In this document: piece after piece, positions 8,860-14,930 of the stretch
How the letters are laid out: every line of letters starts with the position of its first letter
Numbering within the stretch: the first letter of the stretch is position 1
Assembly: GCA_020063545.1 (NCBI GenBank)
Contig: JAGUUF010000384.1
Coordinates: 1 to 14,930 of the forward strand
Direction of reading: 5' to 3'
DNA: 14,930 nt
Source: Cytophagales bacterium
GTDB taxonomy: Bacteria > Bacteroidota > Bacteroidia > Cytophagales > Cyclobacteriaceae
Position numbers and translations under genes: made by a program
Notes under the pieces: model-generated
Databases searched by the model: none
Told to the model about the DNA's origin: nothing
The model's input: only the letters and a program-made list of their open reading frames with translations

Positions 8860-9522
8860 CTACTTTTTACGTTCCAGCACTTCGTCAATCATCCCGTAAT
8901 CCTTGGCTTCCGTGGCACGCATCCAATAGTCGCGGTCGGAATCTTTTTCAATGGTTTTGAAATCTTTGCCGGAATGTTTGGCAAGTATTTTATACAGGTC
9001 TTCCCGTATTTCAAGGGTTTGTTTCAGGGAAATCTCCATGTCTTTGGAAGTGCCCTGCATACCCGATGACGGTTGGTGGATCATAATGCGGCTATGGGTA
9101 AGCCCTGAGCGTTTTTTTGGCGCCCCCGCTGCAAGCAAAACAGCACTCATCGAGGCGGCCAGGCCAATGCAAATGGTGGCCACGTCCGGATTGATGTACT
9201 GCATGGTGTCGTAAATGCCGAGGCCGGCATACACTGACCCACCGGGGCTGTTAATGTACATGATGATGTCTTTCTTCGGATCGGCCGATTCGAGAAACAG
9301 CAGTTGTGCGATAATGAGGTTGGCAATCTGATCGTCAACGCCCATGCCGAGAAAAATTATCCGGTCGGAAATCAGGCGTGTAAATACATCTATTGCCCTG
9401 AAGTTTCCCGGGCGTTCTTCGATAACATACTGGGTCATGTTTTCTATTTTCTGGGCATAGCTGTCAACCGTGTTGCCGCTCATACCCAGGTGGTGCACGG
9501 CATATTTTCTGAATTCGTTCAT
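8860..9522 (-). CDS. clpP: ATP-dependent Clp protease proteolytic subunit ClpP
   Basis: Serine protease that forms the 14-subunit chamber of ClpXP. The 220-residue product contains NSPGGSVYAGLGIYD at 91-105, the nucleophile Ser124 in GLAASMSAV, His149 in SRIMIHQPSSG, and Asp198 in DRDYWM as the third catalytic residue. The first 25-30 residues before the conserved IEERPGNF... region are probably a propeptide and axial loop. The start ATG at 9522 gives MNEFRKYAVHHLGM. clpX lies downstream on the same strand. Upstream, a terminator hairpin separates it from tig, so a promoter should lie in 9523-9580; this is AT-rich, but I could not find a clean TAnnTTTG there. Confidence 0.97.
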   Translation of the reverse strand: MNEFRKYAVHHLGMSGNTVDSYAQKIENMTQYVIEERPGNFRAIDVFTRLISDRIIFLGMGVDDQIANLIIAQLLFLESADPKKDIIMYINSPGGSVYAGLGIYDTMQYINPDVATICIGLAASMSAVLLAAGAPKKRSGLTHSRIMIHQPSSGMQGTSKDMEISLKQTLEIREDLYKILAKHSGKDFKTIEKDSDRDYWMRATEAKDYGMIDEVLERKK

Positions 9523-9580
9523 GTCAATATTTATTTAAATGTGCATTAAATTAGAATAAAAGGATGAATTCCTGTGGATA

Positions 9581-9626
9581 AAAAATAAAATAAAAATGGC
9601 CTTGCCGGCAGGCAAAGCCATTTTTT
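9581..9626 (-). terminator. Intrinsic terminator downstream of tig
   Basis: On the minus strand a hairpin forms from the arms at 9617-9625 and 9592-9600 (9 bp, AAAAATGGC with its complement), an internal C/A mismatch, and an inner 5 bp stem TTGCC/GGCAA around a GGCA loop. It is followed on the minus strand by a long T-rich tract to 9581. It starts 15 nt after the tig stop. The outer A/T pairs mean it could also act in the opposite direction. Confidence 0.8.
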
Positions 9627-9640
9627 GGATTACGACAACA

Positions 9641-10984
9641 TCAGTGCTTGTGCTCCTCAACAATTTTGCGGAATTCATCAAGGGTAACCTTTTTTTCGGT
9701 AAGGGTAACTTTTTCCCTGATTAACGAAAGTATTTTTTCGTTCCGCAACTGGTTGTAAAGCCGCATAAAGTGCTGACCGTTTTCGTGCGACAGGTAATTA
9801 TCGGCTATGGCATCAATTTTATCCATTAACTGGCCGGCAACCGAAGGCCCGCCAAATTGCGAAATAATCAATTCCTTTGCGCGTGCCCGTACTTCTTCAG
9901 TATCTACGGTAACGGCAAGGTCTTCGGCTATGCGGTTTTTAATCAAATCCCATTTAAGTGTGCGCAGGTAGCCGTCAAACTCCCTGCTGATAACCTCCTC
10001 GGTTATTTCTCCTTTGCTGCTGTGTACGAGCCAGGTTTTAAGAAAAGCCTCCGGCAGGTTTATTTTTGTCGTCCGGATGAAATGATCTTCAATTTCATGA
10101 TCGAGAAAATGGTCGCTTTCGCGCTTGTAATTTTGCTGAATGGTTTCTTTTACCTTAGCAATAAACTCTTCAGCTGTTGTAACGGTATCTTTGCCGAAAA
10201 CCCTGTCGAACAATGTTGTGTTTAATTCGGCCAGTTCAACCCGGCCGATGGAGACTACGTTGAAAGTAAACTTTCCGCTCAGTTGTTTCGCTTCCTCTGC
10301 AGAAATATTCAGCATTTTTGAGAGTGCATCGGTGTCAAAAACCTTTTCTATTTCCAGGGTTATTTCGTCTTGCGGTTTCCGGTTAAGGAAAAAATCCTGG
10401 TATTTTTTTGAAAGGGTTTCGGTTTTAATGATCACATTTTCGCGCTGAAAGGTTTCATCGGCAGAACGCAGGTCGCCAATCAGGCTATCACCGGTTTCAC
10501 TTATTTCGGGATGGGTTACCTTGCCGAATCGTTTACGGATGTCCGCCAGCGTTTCTTCAACTACCGCATCGCTTACTTCGATGGGGTAGTATGGCAGCTT
10601 AATTTTTGGCGACAATTCATAGGTAAAATCATCAACCAGGCCAACCTGGTATTCAAATTCCAAATCCGCTGCGCCTTCCCAATCCAGCGCGTTGGCTTTT
10701 TCAAGATTGGGCAGGGGCTCGCCAATTATCCGCAGCTTATTTTCTTTTATATAGTCGGAAAGTTTGTTGGAAAGTATTTGGTTGACTTCTTCTACCAGTA
10801 TTGACTTGCCGAACATTTGCCGGATGACGCCCGTAGGTACTTTGCCCTGCCTGAACCCCTTCAGGTTGGCTTTCCGTGCATAGGTGCGTACTTTTTCCTC
10901 AACCCCGGGCTGGTAGTCGGGCTGGCCAAGGCGTATCTTAATAAGACCTTCGGTTGTGCTTTTTTTGTCCAGTGTAATTTCCAA
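9641..10984 (-). CDS. tig: Trigger factor, ribosome-associated chaperone
   Basis: Cytosolic chaperone that binds the ribosomal exit tunnel and shelters nascent chains. The 447-residue protein has the family layout: an N-terminal ribosome-binding domain (about 1-145) with the signature GFRQGKVP at 43-50, a middle FKBP-like segment (about 150-245) that is clearly diverged and may lack prolyl isomerase activity, and a helical C-terminal cradle to the end. The start is TTG at 10984, giving MEITLDKK; no ATG lies in frame between it and the next upstream stop, and the N terminus fits the family. It is followed by a terminator and then by clpP and clpX, the classic tig-clpP-clpX order. A tRNA-Leu ends 70 bp upstream on the same strand. 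The call is secure; the start is slightly less so. Confidence 0.93.
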   Translation of the reverse strand: MEITLDKKSTTEGLIKIRLGQPDYQPGVEEKVRTYARKANLKGFRQGKVPTGVIRQMFGKSILVEEVNQILSNKLSDYIKENKLRIIGEPLPNLEKANALDWEGAADLEFEYQVGLVDDFTYELSPKIKLPYYPIEVSDAVVEETLADIRKRFGKVTHPEISETGDSLIGDLRSADETFQRENVIIKTETLSKKYQDFFLNRKPQDEITLEIEKVFDTDALSKMLNISAEEAKQLSGKFTFNVVSIGRVELAELNTTLFDRVFGKDTVTTAEEFIAKVKETIQQNYKRESDHFLDHEIEDHFIRTTKINLPEAFLKTWLVHSSKGEITEEVISREFDGYLRTLKWDLIKNRIAEDLAVTVDTEEVRARAKELIISQFGGPSVAGQLMDKIDAIADNYLSHENGQHFMRLYNQLRNEKILSLIREKVTLTEKKVTLDEFRKIVEEHKH

Positions 10985-11026
10985 TGGCTTGTTTGTTTGG
11001 TTTACTATTCGGAGTGTTAATGGATT

Positions 11027-11038
11027 ACCGTTAACGGT
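11027..11038. repeat. 12 bp perfect palindrome between tRNA-Leu and tig
   Basis: ACCGTTAACGGT is a perfect palindrome at 11027-11038, in the 70 bp between the tRNA 3' end and the tig start. It has no T tract on either side, so it is a poor terminator. It might be an operator or a weak processing hairpin; its function is unknown. Confidence 0.4.
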
Positions 11039-11054
11039 TTATCGTTTATGATTG

Positions 11055-11136
11055 TGCGGATGGAGGGACTCGAACCCCCACGCCTTTCGGCACCAGATCC
11101 TAAGTCTGGCGCGGCTGCCAATTACGCCACATCCGC
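11055..11136 (-). tRNA. tRNA-Leu (anticodon UAG)
   Basis: On the minus strand an 82-nt cloverleaf folds with a 7 bp acceptor stem (GCGGATG with CATCCGC), discriminator A at 11055, a D arm with GTAATTGGCAG, an anticodon stem CCAGA/TCTGG around the loop CTTAGGA (anticodon TAG, reading CUN codons), a long variable arm of the class II type (TGCCGAAAGGCGT) and a T arm with GGGGGTTCGAGTCCCTC. The long variable arm is as expected for leucine. CCA is not encoded. It lies between the rel gene (opposite strand) and tig (same strand). Confidence 0.95.
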
Positions 11137-11144
11137 ATGTGTTC

Positions 11145-11160
11145 TTACAAATGTTTGTAA
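11145..11160. repeat. 16 bp inverted repeat between the tRNA-Leu and its relic
   Basis: TTACAAATGTTTGTAA has 7 bp arms around a TG centre. It lies 9 bp before the mature 5' end of the intact tRNA and just after the point where the tRNA relic loses similarity. It may be a small hairpin in the precursor transcript, or the right edge of the event that removed the relic's 3' half. Confidence 0.35.
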
Positions 11161-11167
11161 TTGGGTT

Positions 11168-11234
11168 GCACCAGATTCTAAGACTGAGCGCGCCTGCCTG
11201 CCTTAGGCAGGGCTGCCAATTACGCCACATCCGC
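11168..11234 (-). pseudogene. Decayed 5'-half copy of tRNA-Leu(UAG) with a hairpin insertion
   Basis: Just upstream of the intact tRNA-Leu, on the same strand, bases 11234 down to about 11212 repeat its first 23-24 nt without change: acceptor 5' strand, GTGGC and the D-arm start GTAATTGGCAGCC. An extra block of about 19 nt then interrupts the D arm; it contains the hairpin CCTGCCTTAGGCAGG (plus-strand reading, 11197-11211). After it the anticodon arm resumes in damaged form, with loop CTTAGAA in place of CTTAGGA and a mismatched stem, and similarity ends at GGTGC. There is no T arm and no 3' acceptor strand, so it cannot be a functional tRNA. It is best read as the relic of a tandem duplication that was then invaded and truncated. 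Confidence 0.8.
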
Positions 11235-11366
11235 AAAATTCAGAACGACTCCCTTAAAAAGGAGGGCAAATTTATAGATAATTCAGAAATTCGGAACACC
11301 AATAAATTGTTATCTTGGGTAGGTTCGGATAAGCCCGATTTAAGCCACGAGTAAACAACTTTCCGG
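11235..11366. other. Divergent intergenic region between the tRNA-Leu locus and rel
   Basis: These 132 bp complete the 382 bp stretch (10985-11366) that has no protein gene. They hold the minus-strand -7 candidate at 11267-11274 and, on the plus strand, TATCTTGG at 11311-11318, one mismatch from TAnnTTTG and 48 nt before the rel ATG, the best rel promoter candidate I can see. A weak imperfect hairpin lies around CTCCCTTAAAAAGGAGGG. I see no small ORF with support. Confidence 0.4.
11267..11274 (-). promoter_or_regulatory. Candidate -7 promoter element upstream of the tRNA relic and tRNA-Leu
   Basis: On the minus strand TAAATTTG matches TAnnTTTG, 32 nt before the relic's 5' end. A TTG at about 25 bp upstream is further than the usual -33 spacing. 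If used, the precursor would carry the relic as a leader of the intact tRNA-Leu. Position and sequence are seen; use as a promoter is inference. Confidence 0.4.
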
Positions 11367-13583
11367 ATGGTTATTGACGTAGAGCAGGAGAAAAAGGAAA
11401 TTATCAACAGGTATCGCAGGTTGCTGCGCAAAGCAAAACCGGTGTTAAAAGAAGGCGATGCCCGGCTTATTAAAAAAGCGTTTACCATGGCGCTTGAAGC
11501 GCACAAAGAGATGCGCAGAAAATCCGGGGAGCCCTACATCTTTCATCCGCTGGCAGTAGCGCAGATTTGCGTAGAGGAAATCGGGCTTGGAACAACTTCC
11601 ATTATCTCGGCATTGCTTCATGACGTGGTAGAAGATACCGACCTGGAACTGGCCGACATCGAGCGGATGTTTGGGAAGAAAGTTGCGCGGATAATTGACG
11701 GGCTCACAAAAGTTTCGGGGGTTTTTGAATACGGCACTTCGCAGCAGGCCGAGAATTTTCGGAAAATGCTGTTTACCCTTTCCGAAGATGTGCGTGTAAT
11801 CCTCATCAAGCTTGCCGACCGGCTTCACAACATGCGCACACTGGACAGCATGCCGCGCAATAAGCAACTGAAGATTGCCTCCGAAACGATTTACCTGTAC
11901 GCACCGCTTGCACACCGGCTTGGCCTGAATACTATTAAAAGTGAACTGGAAGATTTGTACCTGCGGTTTACCGACCGGCAGATGTACGACTCCATTGCCC
12001 GCAACATTGATGATACCCGGGCTGCACGAAACAAGTTCATCAAACAATTTATGCAGCCCATTAAAGAAGAACTGGACAGGCTTAAAATCAAGTATGAAAT
12101 AAAAGGGCGCCCCAAATCCATTTACTCCATCTGCAATAAAATGCGTAAGCAAAACATCCCTTTTGAGGAAGTGTATGACCTTTTCGCTATACGCATCATT
12201 TTAGATGCCCCGCTGGAACAGGAGAAATCGCTTTGCTGGCAGGTGTATTCTATTGTAACTGATTTTTATACGCCAAACCCCGACCGGCTTCGCGATTGGA
12301 TAAGCACCCCGAAAGCCAATGGTTATGAATCGCTGCACACCACCGTAATGGCCAAGAACGGACAATGGGTTGAGGTGCAGATTCGAACGCAGCGCATGGA
12401 TGAAATTGCCGAAAAGGGCTATGCAGCTCACTGGAAGTACAAAGAGTCAGCAGCTGCCCACGAATCGAACCTGGAAAAATGGCTGGCGAAAGTACGCGAT
12501 ACGCTGGAGCAAAACGACCACTCTGCCCTTGATTTTGTGAACGATTTTCGCGGGAACCTCTTTAGCGATGAAGTGTTTGTGTTTACGCCCCGCGGTGAAT
12601 TAAAAACATTACCCTACGGAGCCACCGCCCTGGATTTTGCATTCGAAATTCATACCCAGGTAGGCTCGAAGTGTATCGGGGCAAAGGTTAACAATAAGCT
12701 TGTTCCCATAAACTACATCCTCAAGAATGGCGATCAGATCGAAATCCTTACTTCTCAAAAACAAAAGCCGCATGAAGACTGGCTAAGGTTTGTGGTAACC
12801 TCCAAGGCCCGCTCAAAGATTAAAGACAACCTTAAGGAAGATAAGAAACGGGTAGCGGAAGAAGGAAAAGAAATTATTCAACGCAAACTCAAGCAATTAA
12901 AAGCAGATGCCACGCATATTATGCTGGAGCAGATGCGTGAATATTTTGGTCTGGCAAGCCATTTTGAATTGTATTACCGCGTTGGTAAAGGCATGATCAC
13001 CACTGCGGATATCAAACGGTTTAAAGACTATAAACCAGCCTCACCGCTTAAAACAAAACCGAATATCCGCGTGGCCGATGCCAAGGCAATTGAACAGGAA
13101 ATTACCCGGATAAAAGGACGATACGAAGACATCCTGCTGATAGGCGAAGATATGGATGTTGTGGATTACAAGCTTGCCAAGTGCTGCACCCCGATACCGG
13201 GTGATGACGTTTTTGGATTTGTAACCGTTAATGAAGGGATTAAAATTCACCGCACCACCTGCCCCAATGCTACCGAACTGCTGGCCAGCCATGGAAACCG
13301 GGTGGTAAAAGCAAAGTGGACCTCCCAACACGAAGTAGCGTTTTTAACCGGGTTGAAAGTGCGCGGAACCGACCGGGTAGGGCTGATAAACGATGTGTCC
13401 AAAATCATTTCGGAGGAACTTAAAGTGAACATGAGCTCCATGTCGTTTCATACCGATTCCGGCATATTCGAAGGCGAAATTATGCTGTATGTAAACGATA
13501 CCCGCCACCTTGAACAACTTATCCATAAGCTGGAAAAGGTAGAGGGGGTGGTTAAAGTAAGCCGGTTCGATTCGAAAGAATAA
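11367..13583 (+). CDS. rel: Bifunctional (p)ppGpp synthetase/hydrolase, long RelA/SpoT homolog
   Basis: Makes and degrades the stringent-response alarmone (p)ppGpp. The 738-residue protein has all domains of a long Rel enzyme: an HD hydrolase domain with His60 in the GEPYIFHPL segment and HDVVED at 85-90 intact; a synthetase domain with GRPKSIYSICNKM at 247-259, RLRD at 307-310 and GYESLHTTV at 319-327; TGS domain at about 401-462 (DEVFVFTPRGELKTLP...); a helical linker; a Cys-rich region with Cys606-Cys607 in YKLAKCCTPIPGD; and a C-terminal ACT domain at about 658-735. An intact HD motif plus a basic (not EXDD) synthetase motif points to a bifunctional enzyme. ATG 11367 gives MVIDVEQEKKEI, a normal N terminus. 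fur follows 35 bp downstream. Confidence 0.96.
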   Translation: MVIDVEQEKKEIINRYRRLLRKAKPVLKEGDARLIKKAFTMALEAHKEMRRKSGEPYIFHPLAVAQICVEEIGLGTTSIISALLHDVVEDTDLELADIERMFGKKVARIIDGLTKVSGVFEYGTSQQAENFRKMLFTLSEDVRVILIKLADRLHNMRTLDSMPRNKQLKIASETIYLYAPLAHRLGLNTIKSELEDLYLRFTDRQMYDSIARNIDDTRAARNKFIKQFMQPIKEELDRLKIKYEIKGRPKSIYSICNKMRKQNIPFEEVYDLFAIRIILDAPLEQEKSLCWQVYSIVTDFYTPNPDRLRDWISTPKANGYESLHTTVMAKNGQWVEVQIRTQRMDEIAEKGYAAHWKYKESAAAHESNLEKWLAKVRDTLEQNDHSALDFVNDFRGNLFSDEVFVFTPRGELKTLPYGATALDFAFEIHTQVGSKCIGAKVNNKLVPINYILKNGDQIEILTSQKQKPHEDWLRFVVTSKARSKIKDNLKEDKKRVAEEGKEIIQRKLKQLKADATHIMLEQMREYFGLASHFELYYRVGKGMITTADIKRFKDYKPASPLKTKPNIRVADAKAIEQEITRIKGRYEDILLIGEDMDVVDYKLAKCCTPIPGDDVFGFVTVNEGIKIHRTTCPNATELLASHGNRVVKAKWTSQHEVAFLTGLKVRGTDRVGLINDVSKIISEELKVNMSSMSFHTDSGIFEGEIMLYVNDTRHLEQLIHKLEKVEGVVKVSRFDSKE

Positions 13584-13606
13584 CTGTTTATTCTGTTATT
13601 CTCCTA

Positions 13607-13614
13607 TATCTTTG
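13607..13614 (+). promoter_or_regulatory. Candidate -7 promoter element for fur-STAS-purA
   Basis: TATCTTTG fits TAnnTTTG and lies in the 35 bp rel-fur gap, ending only 4 nt before the fur ATG at 13619. The initiation point would fall on or next to the start codon, so the mRNA would be leaderless or nearly so. There is no obvious -33 TTG upstream. The genes could also be read through from rel. Confidence 0.45.
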
Positions 13615-13618
13615 CCGT

Positions 13619-14098
13619 ATGGTGGCCAATCTGACAATCCTTGAAGAGGTAAGAAAAATTTTTACTGCCTACCTGGAGAGCCGGGAACTGCGCAAAACAC
13701 CCGAGCGATACGCTATCCTGGAAGAAATTTATTCACACAACGGGCATTTTGATGTTGAGTCGCTATACCTGAGCATGAAAAGCAAGGCCTACAGGGTTAG
13801 CCGTGCCACGGTTTACAATACGCTGGATTTGCTGGTGGATTGCGACCTGGTAAGCAAGCATCAGTTCGGAAAAAACATTGCCCAGTACGAAAAATCGTAT
13901 GGGTATAAGCAGCACGATCACCTGATATGCACCGACTGCCACCAGGTGGTTGAATTCTGTGACCCGCGAATCCACGCTATTCAGAAAACAGTTGGTGACG
14001 TATTGCACTTTGATGTAGTGCACCATTCACTGATTCTTTACGCCTCCTGTACGAAGGTGAAATGCGAGAATAGAAAACATAACGATCCTGAAAAATGA
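13619..14098 (+). CDS. Fur-family metal-dependent transcriptional repressor
   Basis: DNA-binding regulator of the Fur superfamily (Fur, Zur or PerR type), usually controlling metal uptake or peroxide stress. The 159-residue protein has an N-terminal winged helix (about 15-90) with TPERYAILEEIY and the recognition helix SRATVYNTLDLL at 61-72, then the dimerisation/metal domain with HDHLICTDC (His99, Asp100, His101, Cys104, Cys107), VVEFCD at 110-115 and a second Cys pair, Cys144 and Cys149. That second pair is spaced CxxxxC and not CxxC; I recall this form from other Bacteroidota Fur proteins. The two pairs suggest a structural zinc site. The subtype cannot be settled by eye, so no symbol is given. 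The stop overlaps the start of the STAS gene by 4 bp (ATGA), implying translational coupling. Confidence 0.92.
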   Translation: MVANLTILEEVRKIFTAYLESRELRKTPERYAILEEIYSHNGHFDVESLYLSMKSKAYRVSRATVYNTLDLLVDCDLVSKHQFGKNIAQYEKSYGYKQHDHLICTDCHQVVEFCDPRIHAIQKTVGDVLHFDVVHHSLILYASCTKVKCENRKHNDPEK

Positions 14099-14421
14099 CG
14101 TTTCAACATGAGATTAACCAGGGGCACCTCGTCATTCGGTTGTCCGGTGATTTAATCGGGGAAAATGATGGTACCAATCTTTTGGGTATTGTAACCGATG
14201 CCCTGCAGAATAAGATCAGCAAATGCATCATCGATATCTCCAACCTGCGTTACATCAACAGCAGCGGCATCGGGGTGCTTATTACCATTTTAACCAAGTT
14301 CAGAAACAAAGGCGGGGAAGTTTTTTTGTTAAAGCCGTCAGAAAGTGTAAAGAAACTGTTGGTTATTACCAAGTTGAATTCCATTTTTCAGGTTATTCAA
14401 TCCGAAAGCGAAGTTGTGTAA
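14095..14421 (+). CDS. STAS-domain protein, anti-sigma-factor antagonist-like
   Basis: Single-domain protein of the SpoIIAA/RsbV type. In known systems such proteins bind and sequester a serine kinase/anti-sigma factor when unphosphorylated. The 108 residues cover one STAS domain: an N-terminal sheet with GHLVIRLSGDLIGEND, then KCIIDISNLRYINSSGIGVL at 43-62, which contains the switch loop, and a C-terminal helix. Ser56 (first Ser of NSSG) aligns with the phosphorylated Ser58 of B. subtilis SpoIIAA; the Asp before it in the classic DSSG is Asn55 here. Its ATG overlaps the fur stop (ATGA), and purA starts 22 bp after its stop. No kinase or sigma factor is nearby, so the partner is unknown. The domain call is firm; a partner-switch role is inference. 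Confidence 0.9.
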   Translation: MTFQHEINQGHLVIRLSGDLIGENDGTNLLGIVTDALQNKISKCIIDISNLRYINSSGIGVLITILTKFRNKGGEVFLLKPSESVKKLLVITKLNSIFQVIQSESEVV

Positions 14422-14443
14422 CTAATCCTTCAGAAGAAAAACT

Positions 14444-14930
14444 ATGGCTAAAGTTGATGTTTTGTTAGGCCTTCAGTGGGGCGATGAAGGAAAGGGCAAA
14501 ATTGTGGATGTACTGGCTCCCCGGTATGATGTGGTAGCGCGGTTTCAGGGCGGCCCCAATGCCGGGCATACCCTTGAGTTTAACGGCATAAAGCACGTGT
14601 TGCATCAAATCCCGTCAGGAATCTTCCGGGATGGAACAAAAAATATCATCGGTAACGGAGTGGTTCTTGACCCAGTAATCTTTAAAAAAGAAATTGAATC
14701 GCTCAGCAAGTTTAACCTCAACATCCGCTCAAACCTGTTTATTTCTAAAAAGGCAACCCTTATTATTCCGTCACACCGCCTGCTCGACCAGGCATTCGAA
14801 ACGGCAAAAGGCGAAAACAAGATTGGTTCTACCTTAAAAGGTATCGGCCCGTCTTACCAGGATAAAATCGGCCGGCAGGGTTTGCGTGTTGGCGATATTC
14901 TTTCAACCAGTTTTGCCGATAAGTTTAACA
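14444..14930 (+). CDS. purA: Adenylosuccinate synthetase, 3' end cut off by the window
   Basis: Catalyses the GTP-dependent ligation of IMP and aspartate to adenylosuccinate, the first committed step from IMP to AMP. Only the first 162 residues of about 425 are inside the window. They hold the family signatures: VLLGLQWGDEGKGKIVD near residues 6-22 with the P-loop-like GDEGKGK and the catalytic Asp, FQGGPNAGHTLEF with the catalytic His in the GHT segment, LHQIPSGIF, IIGNGVVLDP, and STLKGIGPSYQDKIGRQGLR near 130-150, part of the IMP site. The start ATG at 14444 gives MAKVDVLLGLQWGDEGKG, the standard N terminus. It lies 22 bp after the STAS gene and is probably co-transcribed with fur and STAS. 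No frame problem up to the window edge. Confidence 0.97.
   Translation, partial: MAKVDVLLGLQWGDEGKGKIVDVLAPRYDVVARFQGGPNAGHTLEFNGIKHVLHQIPSGIFRDGTKNIIGNGVVLDPVIFKKEIESLSKFNLNIRSNLFISKKATLIIPSHRLLDQAFETAKGENKIGSTLKGIGPSYQDKIGRQGLRVGDILSTSFADKFN

Noticed and set aside
11168..11234. Second functional tRNA-Leu, or a tRNA with an intron in the D arm
   Set aside because: The T arm, variable arm and 3' acceptor strand are absent and the anticodon stem is mismatched; the extra 19 nt are far too short for a self-splicing intron.
11259..11265. AAGGAGG resembling a strong Shine-Dalgarno site
   Set aside because: No start codon follows at a usable distance and no ORF begins there; it is part of a weak hairpin.
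11039..11354. Short ORFs on both strands over the tRNA locus
   Set aside because: They read through the tRNA-Leu and its relic and are explained by RNA gene sequence.
11445..12152. 235-codon ORF on the minus strand
   Set aside because: It is antisense to the HD and synthetase domains of rel, which are clearly the real coding frame.
1..14930. CRISPR array, transposase, phage or defence genes
   Set aside because: None is seen on either strand; all long frames are accounted for by housekeeping or uptake genes.

Overview
The window looks like chromosomal DNA of a Bacteroidota bacterium, probably of the Cytophagales (the order is a guess from protein style). The reasons are a SusC/SusD outer-membrane uptake pair, starts without Shine-Dalgarno sequences, several matches to the Bacteroidota -7 promoter element TAnnTTTG, and the style of the ClpX, Rel, Fur and QueD proteins. 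Nearly all of it is ordinary, well-packed coding sequence. I see no insertion sequence, phage, CRISPR array or defence system.

Layout: (1) 1-5945, plus strand: the 3' part of a SusC-like TonB-dependent receptor, a complete SusD-like lipoprotein and a third lipoprotein of unknown function, closed by a strong intrinsic terminator at 5968-5999. (2) 6016-7560, plus strand: queD (6-carboxytetrahydropterin synthase family) and lpxB (lipid A disaccharide synthase). (3) 7561-10984, minus strand: tig, clpP and clpX in transcription order, i.e. the trigger factor chaperone and the ClpXP protease, with a terminator hairpin between tig and clpP. clpX meets lpxB tail to tail with no base between the stop codons. 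(4) 10985-11366: a 382 bp gap holding an intact tRNA-Leu(UAG), a decayed 5'-half copy of the same tRNA carrying a small hairpin insertion, and two short palindromes. (5) 11367-14930, plus strand: rel (ppGpp synthetase/hydrolase), a Fur-family repressor, a STAS-domain protein and the 5' part of purA (adenylosuccinate synthetase), closely spaced.

How the genes fit together: the first block imports an unknown nutrient across the outer membrane. tig/clpP/clpX handle protein folding and turnover. The last block joins the alarmone enzyme Rel to a metal-dependent regulator, a possible partner-switch protein and PurA, an enzyme known elsewhere to be inhibited by ppGpp. The least ordinary spots are the tRNA-Leu relic with its insertion, TAnnTTTG elements lying only 3-4 nt before the queD and fur start codons (possible leaderless mRNAs), and the STAS gene coupled to fur. 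I found no convincing undescribed system.
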